Below, piece after piece: positions 1-5,638 of a DNA stretch of 5,840 nucleotides (its first letter is position 1; every line of letters begins with the position of its first letter). The notes beneath the pieces were generated by a model. That model saw only the letters and a program-made list of their open reading frames with translations, had not been told where the DNA came from and searched no databases. The stretch covers positions 1 to 5,840 of the forward strand of contig JAEDNQ010000141.1 of NCBI GenBank assembly GCA_016302435.1, given 5' to 3'. Source of the DNA: Bacteroidaceae bacterium. Its GTDB lineage: Bacteria; Bacteroidota; Bacteroidia; Bacteroidales; Bacteroidaceae. A program made the translations under genes and the position numbers.

Positions 1-10
1 CCACTTTCCC

Positions 11-1324
11 GTGTTAAAACGCGTAAGCTCAATATTCCATCTCGCCTATCCCATAGTCATCGCACAGATAGGCAGCATCATGCAAGGTTTTGCAGACACA
101 ATCATGGTAGGACAGTACGGCACCCCCGAACTGTCCGCCTCTGGTTTTGTCAACAACGTGTTCAACTTCATCCTGTTCTTCCTTCTCGGCATATCCTATG
201 CCACCTCGCCCGTAGTGGCACGCTACCACAGCCAGGGACAGAAAGCCAAGGTGCTGGCAGCATTCTATGACAGCAATGTGCTCAATCTCATCTTCGGCAT
301 GCTCGCATCCCTCCTCCTCCTGCTGGTCTACTTCCGCATAGAGTGGTTCGAACAGCCCGTAGAACTCCTGCCGCTCATGCGCCCCTATCTGCTCACATTG
401 CTCATCTCTCTGCCCTTCCTCGCCCTCTTCAACTCCATGAAGCAGTTTACCGATGCCCTTGGCGACACCAAGTCTGCCATGTGGGTCATGATAGGCAGCA
501 ATGTCATCAATATCGTCCTCAACTATGTCTTCATCTTCCTGCTCGACTTCGGATTGACCGGAGCAGGCTTGGCTACTCTCGTGGCACGCTTCTTCATGCC
601 CTTCGCCATGTTTGCGGCAGCACGGCGCACCATGCGCAAGCACCAGCTCCTATCAGCCCCTTCTCCAGCACGTCCCACATACAAAGGCACCCTTCTTCTC
701 CTTCGCCTCGGCTTCCCCATCTCCATCCAGCTATGCCTCGAAGCAGGCTCGTTCAATATATGTGCCATCTTCATGGGCTGGCTTGGAGCCACAGCACTTG
801 CTGCCCATCAGGTCATGTGCACCGTAGCCACCGTAGCCTTCATGCTCTACTACGGCATAGGAGCAGCAGCTGCCATACGCATAGCGCACTACAGGGGTTT
901 GGGCGACCTGGCAGAGATACGAAAGACAGCAAGTGCAGCCTTCCTCATGGCGTTCATCCCAGGCATGCTCATTGTCCTTGCCGTCTTCCTGTTCCGCCAT
1001 TCAGTCGTGTCTATCTTCACCACCAGCCCTGAGGTGTCCGCCCTCTTCATCTCCCTGCTCCCGTGCTTCCTCTGCTACCAGTTGGGCGACTGTGCACAAA
1101 CGATATATGCCAACGCGCTCCGAGCCATCGAACGTGTGAAGGCAATGATGCTATATGCCTTCATTGCCTACATGCTAATCAGCATCCCGTGCGCCTATAT
1201 CTTTGCCTTTGTCCTCGACATGGGCGCAGTGGGCATCTGGTGGTCATTCCCCTTCGGACTCTCCACAGCCGCCGTCTGCTACTACCTCCAGTTCAGCCGC
1301 TGCTTGCGCCAGAAGAACAGCTGA
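11..1324 (+). CDS. MATE-family multidrug/metabolite efflux transporter
   Basis: This is an inner-membrane secondary transporter of the MATE (NorM/DinF) family, which uses Na+ or H+ gradients to export cationic drugs or metabolites. The protein is about 437 residues, normal for the family, and almost entirely hydrophobic, with roughly 12 membrane segments in two six-helix halves (about residues 12-203 and 230-430). The N-terminal motif GFADTIMVGQYG (residues 26-37) is typical of the family. Asp29, Glu244 (LCLEAGSF) and Asp360 (YQLGDCAQ) lie where MATE proteins carry their cation-coupling acidic residues; the equivalence to NorM Asp36, Glu255 and Asp371 is inferred by eye. The start used here is GTG, and the frame stays open to the left edge, so the real start could be a few codons upstream or outside the window. 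No promoter is visible in the ten upstream bases. It converges on mscL. The substrate cannot be predicted. Confidence 0.93.
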   Translation: MLKRVSSIFHLAYPIVIAQIGSIMQGFADTIMVGQYGTPELSASGFVNNVFNFILFFLLGISYATSPVVARYHSQGQKAKVLAAFYDSNVLNLIFGMLASLLLLLVYFRIEWFEQPVELLPLMRPYLLTLLISLPFLALFNSMKQFTDALGDTKSAMWVMIGSNVINIVLNYVFIFLLDFGLTGAGLATLVARFFMPFAMFAAARRTMRKHQLLSAPSPARPTYKGTLLLLRLGFPISIQLCLEAGSFNICAIFMGWLGATALAAHQVMCTVATVAFMLYYGIGAAAAIRIAHYRGLGDLAEIRKTASAAFLMAFIPGMLIVLAVFLFRHSVVSIFTTSPEVSALFISLLPCFLCYQLGDCAQTIYANALRAIERVKAMMLYAFIAYMLISIPCAYIFAFVLDMGAVGIWWSFPFGLSTAAVCYYLQFSRCLRQKNS

Positions 1325-1370
1325 CCCCTCCATCATGATTATTCACACCTGCATATCCTGCCTGAACACA

Positions 1371-1406
1371 AAATGCCAACTCGACTGCAATGTAGAGTTG
1401 GCATTT
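1371..1406. terminator. Bidirectional intrinsic terminator between MATE gene and mscL
   Basis: A perfect 12-bp inverted repeat pairs 1371-1382 (AAATGCCAACTC) with 1395-1406 (GAGTTGGCATTT) around a 12-nt loop. It lies 47 bp after the MATE stop and 61 bp after the mscL stop on the other strand, so it faces both convergent genes. The T-rich tails are short on both sides (ATTTCGCTTATTTG on +, ATTTTGTG on -), so it may terminate imperfectly or mainly stabilise 3' ends. The rest of 1325-1466 shows nothing else clear. Confidence 0.7.
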
Positions 1407-1466
1407 CGCTTATTTGTTCCGTTGCCGCACAAAAAACTTTTAGCGCACGGAAACGGGCTCCGAATA

Positions 1467-1925
1467 TTACTTCTTAGCCTTCAGAAGGTCGCGTATCTCA
1501 GTGAGAAGAACCTCCTCCTTAGATGGAGCAGGCGCAGGAGCAGCAGCCTTCTCTTCCTCCTCCTTCTTCTTGCGGAGATTGCTCAGCTGAGTTATTGTCT
1601 TAACGATGAAGAAGAGGCAGACAGCTATGATAAAGAAATCAGCCACGTTCTGGATGAAGGCACCGTAGTTCCATGTTACTGCGTCAACTGCTTCTTTTAC
1701 AATACTTCCGTCCTCGGCGAGGACAGCCTCCTGAGCAGGCTTCAGCACCAGTTTGAGGTCAGTCGTGTTCACACCGCCGATGGCAGCAATGAGAGGCATT
1801 ATGAGGTCGCCCACCACAGATGATACGATTTTGCCGAAAGCTCCACCGATGATAACACCGACAGCCATGTCCACTACATTGCCCTTGAGAGCGAACGCTT
1901 TGAATTCTTCAATTAATTTTGCCAT
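1467..1925 (-). CDS. mscL: Large-conductance mechanosensitive channel MscL
   Basis: MscL is a homopentameric inner-membrane channel that opens under membrane tension and releases solutes during hypo-osmotic shock. The 152-residue protein has the full family pattern. A short amphipathic N-terminus leads to the signature KGNVVDMAVGVIIGGAFGKI (residues 14-33), which begins TM1 (about 17-45). A periplasmic loop follows, then YGAFIQNVADF leading into TM2 (about 88-112), a charged cluster RKKKEEEEK (118-126), an Ala/Pro linker (127-134) and a C-terminal helix EEVLLTEIRDLLK (137-149) nearly identical to the E. coli bundle. Met20, Gly23 and Val24 match the E. coli gate residues Leu19, Gly22 and Val23 by position. 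It is about 16 residues longer than E. coli MscL, mostly in the periplasmic loop (about 51-86), which could alter tension sensitivity. The ATG at 1925 fits the family N-terminus. It is transcribed from its own promoter, divergently from the small lipoprotein ORF. Confidence 0.97.
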   Translation of the reverse strand: MAKLIEEFKAFALKGNVVDMAVGVIIGGAFGKIVSSVVGDLIMPLIAAIGGVNTTDLKLVLKPAQEAVLAEDGSIVKEAVDAVTWNYGAFIQNVADFFIIAVCLFFIVKTITQLSNLRKKKEEEEKAAAPAPAPSKEEVLLTEIRDLLKAKK

Positions 1926-1980
1926 AGTTTTGTTGTTGTTGTTTGTTTTTTTAGGGTGAAAATAATTTTTTCTTGATAAA
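1926..1980 (-). promoter_or_regulatory. mscL 5' leader with CAA repeats and no Shine-Dalgarno
   Basis: Read on the minus strand, the leader just before the mscL ATG is AAACAACAACAACAAAACT, preceded by an A-tract. No GGAGG-like site is present. CAA-rich, G-poor leaders are unstructured, which fits A-rich, SD-independent initiation in Bacteroidota. The extent is an estimate based on the promoter box at 1987-1994. Confidence 0.5.
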
Positions 1981-1986
1981 ACGATG

Positions 1987-1994
1987 CAAAGTTA
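1987..1994 (-). promoter_or_regulatory. Promoter -7 box for mscL (Bacteroidota type)
   Basis: The plus-strand CAAAGTTA reads TAACTTTG on the minus strand, an exact match to the Bacteroidota -7 consensus TAnnTTTG. It would start transcription near 1980, giving an mscL leader of about 55 nt. I see no TTTG -33 element at the expected distance. Confidence 0.6.
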
Positions 1995-2007
1995 TAAATA
2001 TTATTCG

Positions 2008-2015
2008 TAACTTTG
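2008..2015 (+). promoter_or_regulatory. Promoter -7 box for small lipoprotein ORF
   Basis: TAACTTTG matches the Bacteroidota -7 consensus TAnnTTTG exactly and is the mirror image of the mscL box 13 bp away. Transcription would begin near 2022, about 15 nt before the ATG at 2037, through the A-rich leader GAAAAACAAAAAAAGC. No clear -33 TTTG is visible; the expected -33 position coincides with the mscL -7 box. Confidence 0.55.
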
Positions 2016-2036
2016 TACTTGAAAAACAAAAAAAGC

Positions 2037-2129
2037 ATGAAATACCGCATAATAACACTCATAATGATGACAGCAACGGTCTTCTTGACCCTTGCATGTT
2101 CAACAGCCGAACGATGCAATTGTGGATAA
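2037..2129 (+). CDS. Probable tiny lipoprotein or signal-peptide-like small protein (30 aa)
   Basis: I do not recognise this protein. ATG at 2037 opens 30 codons ending at TAA 2127-2129. The translation begins MKYRIITLIMMTATVFLTLA, then Cys21-Ser, and ends STAERCNCG. A basic start (Lys2, Arg4), a 15-residue hydrophobic stretch and a Cys after LTLA look like a lipoprotein signal peptide. The lipobox is imperfect, with Thr at -3 where Leu is usual, so a single-span membrane peptide is the alternative. After cleavage only about ten residues (with Cys27 and Cys29) would remain, so it could also be the stump of a longer lipoprotein. An open +1-shifted frame continues to 2277 as a Cys-rich, basic sequence, but nothing there is recognisable. 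Support for a real gene comes from an exact -7 promoter box 21 bp upstream of the ATG and an A-rich leader before it. Confidence 0.45.
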   Translation: MKYRIITLIMMTATVFLTLACSTAERCNCG

Positions 2130-2419
2130 CGGGCGCGTTCAGCCTTCTTTCCCCTTTTGCTTTTATAGCTGCAAGACATCATGCCCTTATATGTGTGTGC
2201 AACTACGTGCTTATATAAATATATGTGTGAAAAGCTATACCACGGTGCGCAAGAAGAGATCATGCGCAAGAGTGTAAGAACAGAAGCCAGGACACAAGCC
2301 CATGCCTCTGCCCCCTCTTCGGGTAGCGACCTCAGGAGAATGCGAAAAACCCAATGAAAAGATAAAAGAGTTTAGACAAACATATTTTTTAACCTCTAAT
2401 TTTTGTAAAGTAAAAAAGA
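2130..2419. other. Leader/intergenic region upstream of gap, no convincing gene
   Basis: This stretch contains two short direct repeats: TATATGTGTG at 2188-2197 and 2220-2229 (32 bp apart) and TGCGCAAGA at 2246-2254 and 2263-2271 (17 bp apart). A 58-codon ORF (ATG 2181 to TGA 2355-2357, hydrophilic and Arg-rich at its end) and a Cys-rich continuation of the lipoprotein region (to 2277) exist, but neither has a promoter box, family motif or characteristic codon use. The last 60 bp are very A/T-rich and probably hold the gap promoter. No terminator is visible after the small lipoprotein ORF. Confidence 0.4.
2371..2405 (+). promoter_or_regulatory. Weak candidate promoter region for gap
   Basis: No exact TAnnTTTG is present. 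The nearest candidates are TATTTTTT at 2383-2390 and TAATTTTTG at 2397-2405, each one change from consensus, with TTTA at 2371-2374 as a poor -33 candidate. Because gap is expected to be strongly expressed, the real promoter may lie further upstream, with a longer leader. The sequence just before the ATG (AAGTAAAAAAGA) is A-rich. Confidence 0.25.
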
Positions 2420-3448
2420 ATGGCAACAAAAGTTGGTATTAACGGTTTCGGTCGTATCGGCCGTTTCGTTTTCCGCGCAGCTCAGACTCGCGATGACATC
2501 GAGATTGTAGGTATCAATGACCTCTGTCCAGTAGACTACCTCGCATACATGCTCAAGTATGACACTATGCACGGCCAGTTCGAGGGCACTATCGAAGCTG
2601 ACGTTGAGAAGTCACTCCTCATCGTTAACGGCAAGCAGATCCGCGTGACAGCTGAGCGCAACCCAGCTGACCTCAAGTGGAACGAGATCGAGGCTGAGTA
2701 CGTTGTTGAGTCAACAGGTCTCTTCCTCACTCAGGAGAAGGCTCAGGCTCACATCCAGGCTGGTGCAAAGTACGTAGTTATGTCTGCTCCTTCTAAGGAC
2801 GCTACTCCTATGTTCGTTTGCGGTGTTAACTTCGACAAGTACGAGAAGGGCACACAGTTCGTTTCTAACGCATCTTGCACAACTAACTGTCTCGCTCCTA
2901 TCGCTAAGGTCCTCAACGACAACTTCGGCATCACTGAAGGTCTCATGACAACTGTTCACTCTACAACAGCTACTCAGAAGACTGTCGACGGTCCATCTCT
3001 CAAGGACTGGCGTGGTGGTCGTGCTGCCGCTGGCAACATCATCCCATCTTCTACAGGTGCTGCTAAGGCTGTAGGTAAGGTTATCCCAGAACTCAACGGA
3101 AAGCTCACTGGTATGTCAATGCGCGTTCCTACTCTCGACGTTTCTGTTGTTGACCTCACTGTCAACCTCGCTAAGCCTGCTACTTACGATGAGATCAACG
3201 CCGCTATGAAGAAGGCTTCAGAGACTCCAATCTGCGAAGGCGGTCTCAAGGGTGTACTCGGCTACACCGAGGACGCTGTCGTTTCTTCTGACTTCCTCGG
3301 CTGCACTCTCACTTCTATCTACGACGCTAAGGCTGGTATCGCCCTCACTCCAACATTCGTGAAGGTTGTCAGCTGGTATGACAATGAGATCGGCTACTCT
3401 AACAAGGTGCTCGAGCTCATCGCTCACATGAAGAAGGTTAACGGCTAA
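2420..3448 (+). CDS. gap: Type I glyceraldehyde-3-phosphate dehydrogenase (NAD-dependent)
   Basis: This cytosolic glycolytic enzyme converts glyceraldehyde 3-phosphate, NAD+ and phosphate to 1,3-bisphosphoglycerate and is usually a homotetramer. The 342-residue protein is slightly longer than the usual 330-340. The Rossmann dinucleotide motif is GINGFGRIGR (6-15), and Asp34 (GINDL) at the end of the second strand favours NAD over NADP. The catalytic Cys153 lies in ASCTTNC and the base His180 in VHSTTATQ. The S-loop region RGGRAAAGNIIPSSTGAAKA and WYDNEIGYS (319-327) are also present. No residue of the active-site set is missing. The ATG at 2420 places the Rossmann motif immediately after the start, as expected. 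Codon choice differs sharply from its neighbours (GCT, TCT, ACT and CCT preferred over GCC, AGC, ACC and CCC), as in highly expressed genes. It appears monocistronic: a strong terminator follows 69 bp after the stop. Confidence 0.98.
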   Translation: MATKVGINGFGRIGRFVFRAAQTRDDIEIVGINDLCPVDYLAYMLKYDTMHGQFEGTIEADVEKSLLIVNGKQIRVTAERNPADLKWNEIEAEYVVESTGLFLTQEKAQAHIQAGAKYVVMSAPSKDATPMFVCGVNFDKYEKGTQFVSNASCTTNCLAPIAKVLNDNFGITEGLMTTVHSTTATQKTVDGPSLKDWRGGRAAAGNIIPSSTGAAKAVGKVIPELNGKLTGMSMRVPTLDVSVVDLTVNLAKPATYDEINAAMKKASETPICEGGLKGVLGYTEDAVVSSDFLGCTLTSIYDAKAGIALTPTFVKVVSWYDNEIGYSNKVLELIAHMKKVNG

Positions 3449-3517
3449 TCATTAGCACTGTTTAGGACACAGAATGACACCATAAAGCGTCATTACACCG
3501 TCCTTCTCATAACTTTC

Positions 3518-3549
3518 AAGGCATTCTCTTTTGAGAGTGCCTTTTTTTT
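3518..3549 (+). terminator. Strong intrinsic terminator of gap
   Basis: An 11-bp stem pairs 3518-3528 (AAGGCATTCTC) with 3533-3543 (GAGAGTGCCTT) around a TTTT tetraloop, with a single G-T wobble. It runs directly into eight T residues (3542-3549). This is a textbook Rho-independent terminator. Confidence 0.92.
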
Positions 3550-3559
3550 CGTAACTTTG
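3530..3559 (+). promoter_or_regulatory. Promoter of the ABC-F gene, overlapping the gap terminator
   Basis: TAACTTTG at 3552-3559 is an exact Bacteroidota -7 box. TTTG at 3530-3533 lies 18 bp upstream, close to the usual 19-21 bp for the -33 element. The -33 element falls in the loop and first stem base of the gap terminator, and the T-tract forms the spacer. Transcription would start near 3566, giving the ABC-F mRNA a leader of about 80 nt. Confidence 0.7.
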
Positions 3560-3644
3560 CATCCGATTTTTGCTGACTGCTGTCCCCGCCGTAGACACAT
3601 CAGACAGCTATAAGAAATAATATTTTTTTCTATCAACATAAGAC

Positions 3645-5255
3645 ATGATTACAGTTTCAGATCTTGCCGTACAGTTTGGCAAGCGAGTCCTCTACAAGGA
3701 CGTTAACATGAAGTTCACCAATGGCAACATCTATGGAGTCATCGGTGCCAACGGAGCAGGAAAATCCACCCTGCTCAAGGCCATCAGCGGAGAACTCGAA
3801 CCCACCAAGGGAACCATAACACTCGGACCAGGCGAAAGACTCTCCGTCCTCTCACAGGACCACTACAAGTTCGACAACTGCACTGTGCTCAACACCGTCC
3901 TCATGGGACACACCGTGCTGTGGGACATCATGCAGGAAAAGGATGCCCTCTACGCCAAGTCCGACTTCTCCGACGAAGACGGCATACGCGCTGCCGAACT
4001 TGAAGAGAAATTTGCCGAACTCGACGGATGGAACGCCGAGAGCGACGCCGCCCAGCTCCTCTCTGGCCTCGGCATCAAGGAAGACCTCCACTACAAGATG
4101 ATGTCAGAGCTCACAGGTAAGGAGAAAGTCAGGGTCATGCTCGCACAGGCTCTCTACGGCAACCCAGACAACCTCCTCCTCGACGAGCCCACCAACGACC
4201 TCGACCTCGACACCGTAGAGTGGCTCGAAGACTTCCTCGCCAATTTCGAACACACAGTGCTCGTCGTCAGCCACGACCGCCACTTCCTCGACGCCGTCAG
4301 CACACACACCGTCGACATCGACTACAATAAGGTCAACCTCTTCGCCGGCAACTACTCCTTCTGGTACGAATCCTCACAGCTCGCCCTCAAGCAGGCACAA
4401 AACCAGAAGGCCAAGGCCGATGAGAAGCGCAAGGAACTCGAAGAGTTCATACGCCGATTCTCTGCCAACGCCGCCAAGAGCAAGCAGACCACCTCTCGCA
4501 AGAAGATGCTCGAAAAGCTCAATGTCGACGAGATTCTGCCTTCTACACGCAAGTACCCAGGCATCATCTTCCAGATGGAACGTGAGGCAGGCAACCAGAT
4601 ACTCGAGGTCGAAGGACTCACAGCCATCGAGGACGACGGCACAGTGCTCTTCAAGGATCTCTCCTTCACCGTCGAGAAGGGTGAGAAGGTAGTCTTCCTT
4701 TCCCACAACCCACGCGCCATGACCGCCCTCTTCGAGATCATCAACGGAAACCGCCAGCCACAGGCAGGCACCTACAAGTGGGGTGTGACCATCACCACAG
4801 CCTACCTCCCCGTCGACAATACAGCATTCTTCCAGAGCGACAAGAACCTCATCGAGTGGCTTAGCCAGTATGGCGAAGGCAACGATGTCTTCTTCAAGGG
4901 CTACCTCGGACGCATGCTCTTCAGCGGTGAAGAAGTGCTCAAGAAGGTCAACGTGCTCTCAGGAGGCGAGAAGATGCGATGCATGATAGCTCGCATGCAG
5001 CTGCGCAATGCCAACTGCCTCATTCTCGACACCCCCACCAACCATCTCGACCTCGAATCCATCCAGGCCTTCAACAACAACCTGAAACTCTTCAAGGGCA
5101 ATGTGCTCTTCGCGTCCCACGACCACGAGTTCATCCAGACAGTGGCAAACCGCATCATCGAGCTTGGTCCAAAGGGACATATCGACAAGCTCATGCAGTA
5201 TGACGACTATGTGCACAGCGATGACATCAAAGCGCTCAGAGAGACCATATATTAA
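3645..5255 (+). CDS. ABC-F subfamily ATPase, YbiT/YkpA-like
   Basis: This is a soluble twin-ABC protein of the ABC-F group, whose members bind the ribosomal E site and act in translation or in relief from ribosome-targeting drugs. At 536 residues it fits the YbiT/YkpA branch. NBD1 has Walker A GANGAGKS (34-41), Walker B LLLDEPTND with Asp180/Glu181, and switch SHDRH. The interdomain linker FIRRFSANAAKSKQTTSRKK (268-287) is basic and helical, typical of the region reaching towards the peptidyl-transferase centre. NBD2 has the signature LSGGEK (438-443) and switch SHDHE. Three elements of the second ATP site are degenerate: Walker A is replaced by SHNPRAMT (353-360), the catalytic Glu by Thr463 (LILDTPTNHLD), and the NBD1 signature reads LTGKE (156-160). 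The first site is complete. There are no membrane segments, so it is not a transporter. The ATG at 3645 gives the normal family N-terminus. It has its own promoter. Whether it confers resistance cannot be told. Confidence 0.95.
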   Translation: MITVSDLAVQFGKRVLYKDVNMKFTNGNIYGVIGANGAGKSTLLKAISGELEPTKGTITLGPGERLSVLSQDHYKFDNCTVLNTVLMGHTVLWDIMQEKDALYAKSDFSDEDGIRAAELEEKFAELDGWNAESDAAQLLSGLGIKEDLHYKMMSELTGKEKVRVMLAQALYGNPDNLLLDEPTNDLDLDTVEWLEDFLANFEHTVLVVSHDRHFLDAVSTHTVDIDYNKVNLFAGNYSFWYESSQLALKQAQNQKAKADEKRKELEEFIRRFSANAAKSKQTTSRKKMLEKLNVDEILPSTRKYPGIIFQMEREAGNQILEVEGLTAIEDDGTVLFKDLSFTVEKGEKVVFLSHNPRAMTALFEIINGNRQPQAGTYKWGVTITTAYLPVDNTAFFQSDKNLIEWLSQYGEGNDVFFKGYLGRMLFSGEEVLKKVNVLSGGEKMRCMIARMQLRNANCLILDTPTNHLDLESIQAFNNNLKLFKGNVLFASHDHEFIQTVANRIIELGPKGHIDKLMQYDDYVHSDDIKALRETIY

Positions 5256-5282
5256 GGTCGGTATAACATCAACTCTCTTTTT
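5238..5282 (+). terminator. Weak possible terminator overlapping the ABC-F stop
   Basis: AGAGAG at 5238-5243 can pair with CTCTCT at 5273-5278, with an inner ACC/GGT pairing (5244-5246 with 5256-5258), followed by TTTTT at 5278-5282. The loop is large and the stem starts inside the last codons, so this is a poor hairpin. Transcription may instead run on to the hairpin at 5565-5597. Confidence 0.25.
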
Positions 5283-5480
5283 GAATACCCACCTTGACAG
5301 CTGCAATCGCACACAGCAGAAGACATGCGCCACATGTTCTGCTCCATCCGTCCGTATTTCATCTCATCCCCTTTAGCGTCATACTGCTTGCGCTTGCCCA
5401 CGGGAGGTTCACTCAGTATCCTCTCATCACCTCCATCTGCTGCGCACCCATCTTGCTTATCGTTGACGATGCAAATATAC
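5256..5480. other. Non-coding stretch after the ABC-F gene
   Basis: I find no gene I would defend here. A leftward frame ending at 5252 contains a 36-residue ORF starting at 5362 (MKYGRMEQNMWRM...), which would be downstream of the leftward promoter box at 5472-5479. An upstream 12-residue ORF beginning MGAQQMEV is out of frame with it. These could be remnants of a decayed gene or chance frames. No RNA gene signature is visible. Confidence 0.3.
5472..5479 (-). promoter_or_regulatory. Candidate leftward promoter -7 box
   Basis: The plus-strand CAAATATA reads TATATTTG on the minus strand, an exact match to TAnnTTTG, and is followed by GCATCGTC. No -33 TTTG is present at the right distance. A transcript from here would run antisense towards the 3' end of the ABC-F gene. 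No clear product lies downstream, and an 8-bp motif with two free positions can arise by chance in A/T-rich DNA. Confidence 0.35.
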
Positions 5481-5502
5481 GACATTGCGAAAGGACCAAC
5501 CG

Positions 5503-5532
5503 TGCACAAGGATGCACAAGGATGCACAAGGT
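5503..5532. repeat. Triple 10-bp tandem direct repeat (TGCACAAGGA)
   Basis: Three head-to-tail copies of TGCACAAGGA lie at 5503-5512, 5513-5522 and 5523-5532, the last ending in GT instead of GA. The first two are identical. The period is about one helical turn, and the block sits just upstream (about -38 to -67) of the leftward promoter-like box, a position suited to an operator or activator site. Replication slippage is the simpler alternative. Confidence 0.85.
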
Positions 5533-5564
5533 GAAAATAACGTGATTAACCACCGATAAATACA

Positions 5565-5607
5565 GTGGAAAACATTGAATGTGGGTATGTTTTCCACAGA
5601 CTTTTTT
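5565..5607 (+). terminator. Hairpin with T-tract, possible terminator
   Basis: An 11-bp perfect inverted repeat pairs GTGGAAAACAT (5565-5575) with ATGTTTTCCAC (5587-5597) around an 11-nt loop. After AGAC comes TTTTTT (5602-5607). This could end a rightward transcript, either the long 3' end of the ABC-F mRNA or an unseen RNA. The right arm also contains TTTTCCACA (5590-5598), which fits the relaxed DnaA box TT(A/T)TNCACA, so a protein-binding palindrome is an alternative. Confidence 0.5.
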
Positions 5608-5638
5608 CGCCTGTCCGCAAGCTGACTTGATGGTGGTC

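Noticed and set aside
29..643. 204-codon open frame antisense to the MATE gene
   Set aside because: It is rich in Glu, His and Cys in the manner of the complement of a hydrophobic membrane protein and matches no family; the sense strand is an unmistakable MATE transporter.
343..1032. 229-codon plus-strand frame inside the MATE gene
   Set aside because: His/Ser/Pro/Arg-rich low-complexity product, typical of a shifted reading of the real gene.
1203..1823. 206-codon plus-strand frame over the MATE end and antisense to mscL
   Set aside because: It crosses the shared terminator hairpin and runs antisense to a near-perfect MscL.
2181..2357. 58-codon ORF upstream of gap
   Set aside because: No promoter box, no motif and no family resemblance; mentioned only as a possibility within the intergenic entry.
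4959..5333. 124-codon minus-strand frame overlapping the ABC-F 3' end
   Set aside because: Mostly the complement of conserved ABC-F sequence; composition is that of a shadow frame.
5294..5545. 83-codon plus-strand frame after the ABC-F gene
   Set aside because: No start context, promoter or recognisable motif, and it runs through the 10-bp tandem repeat.
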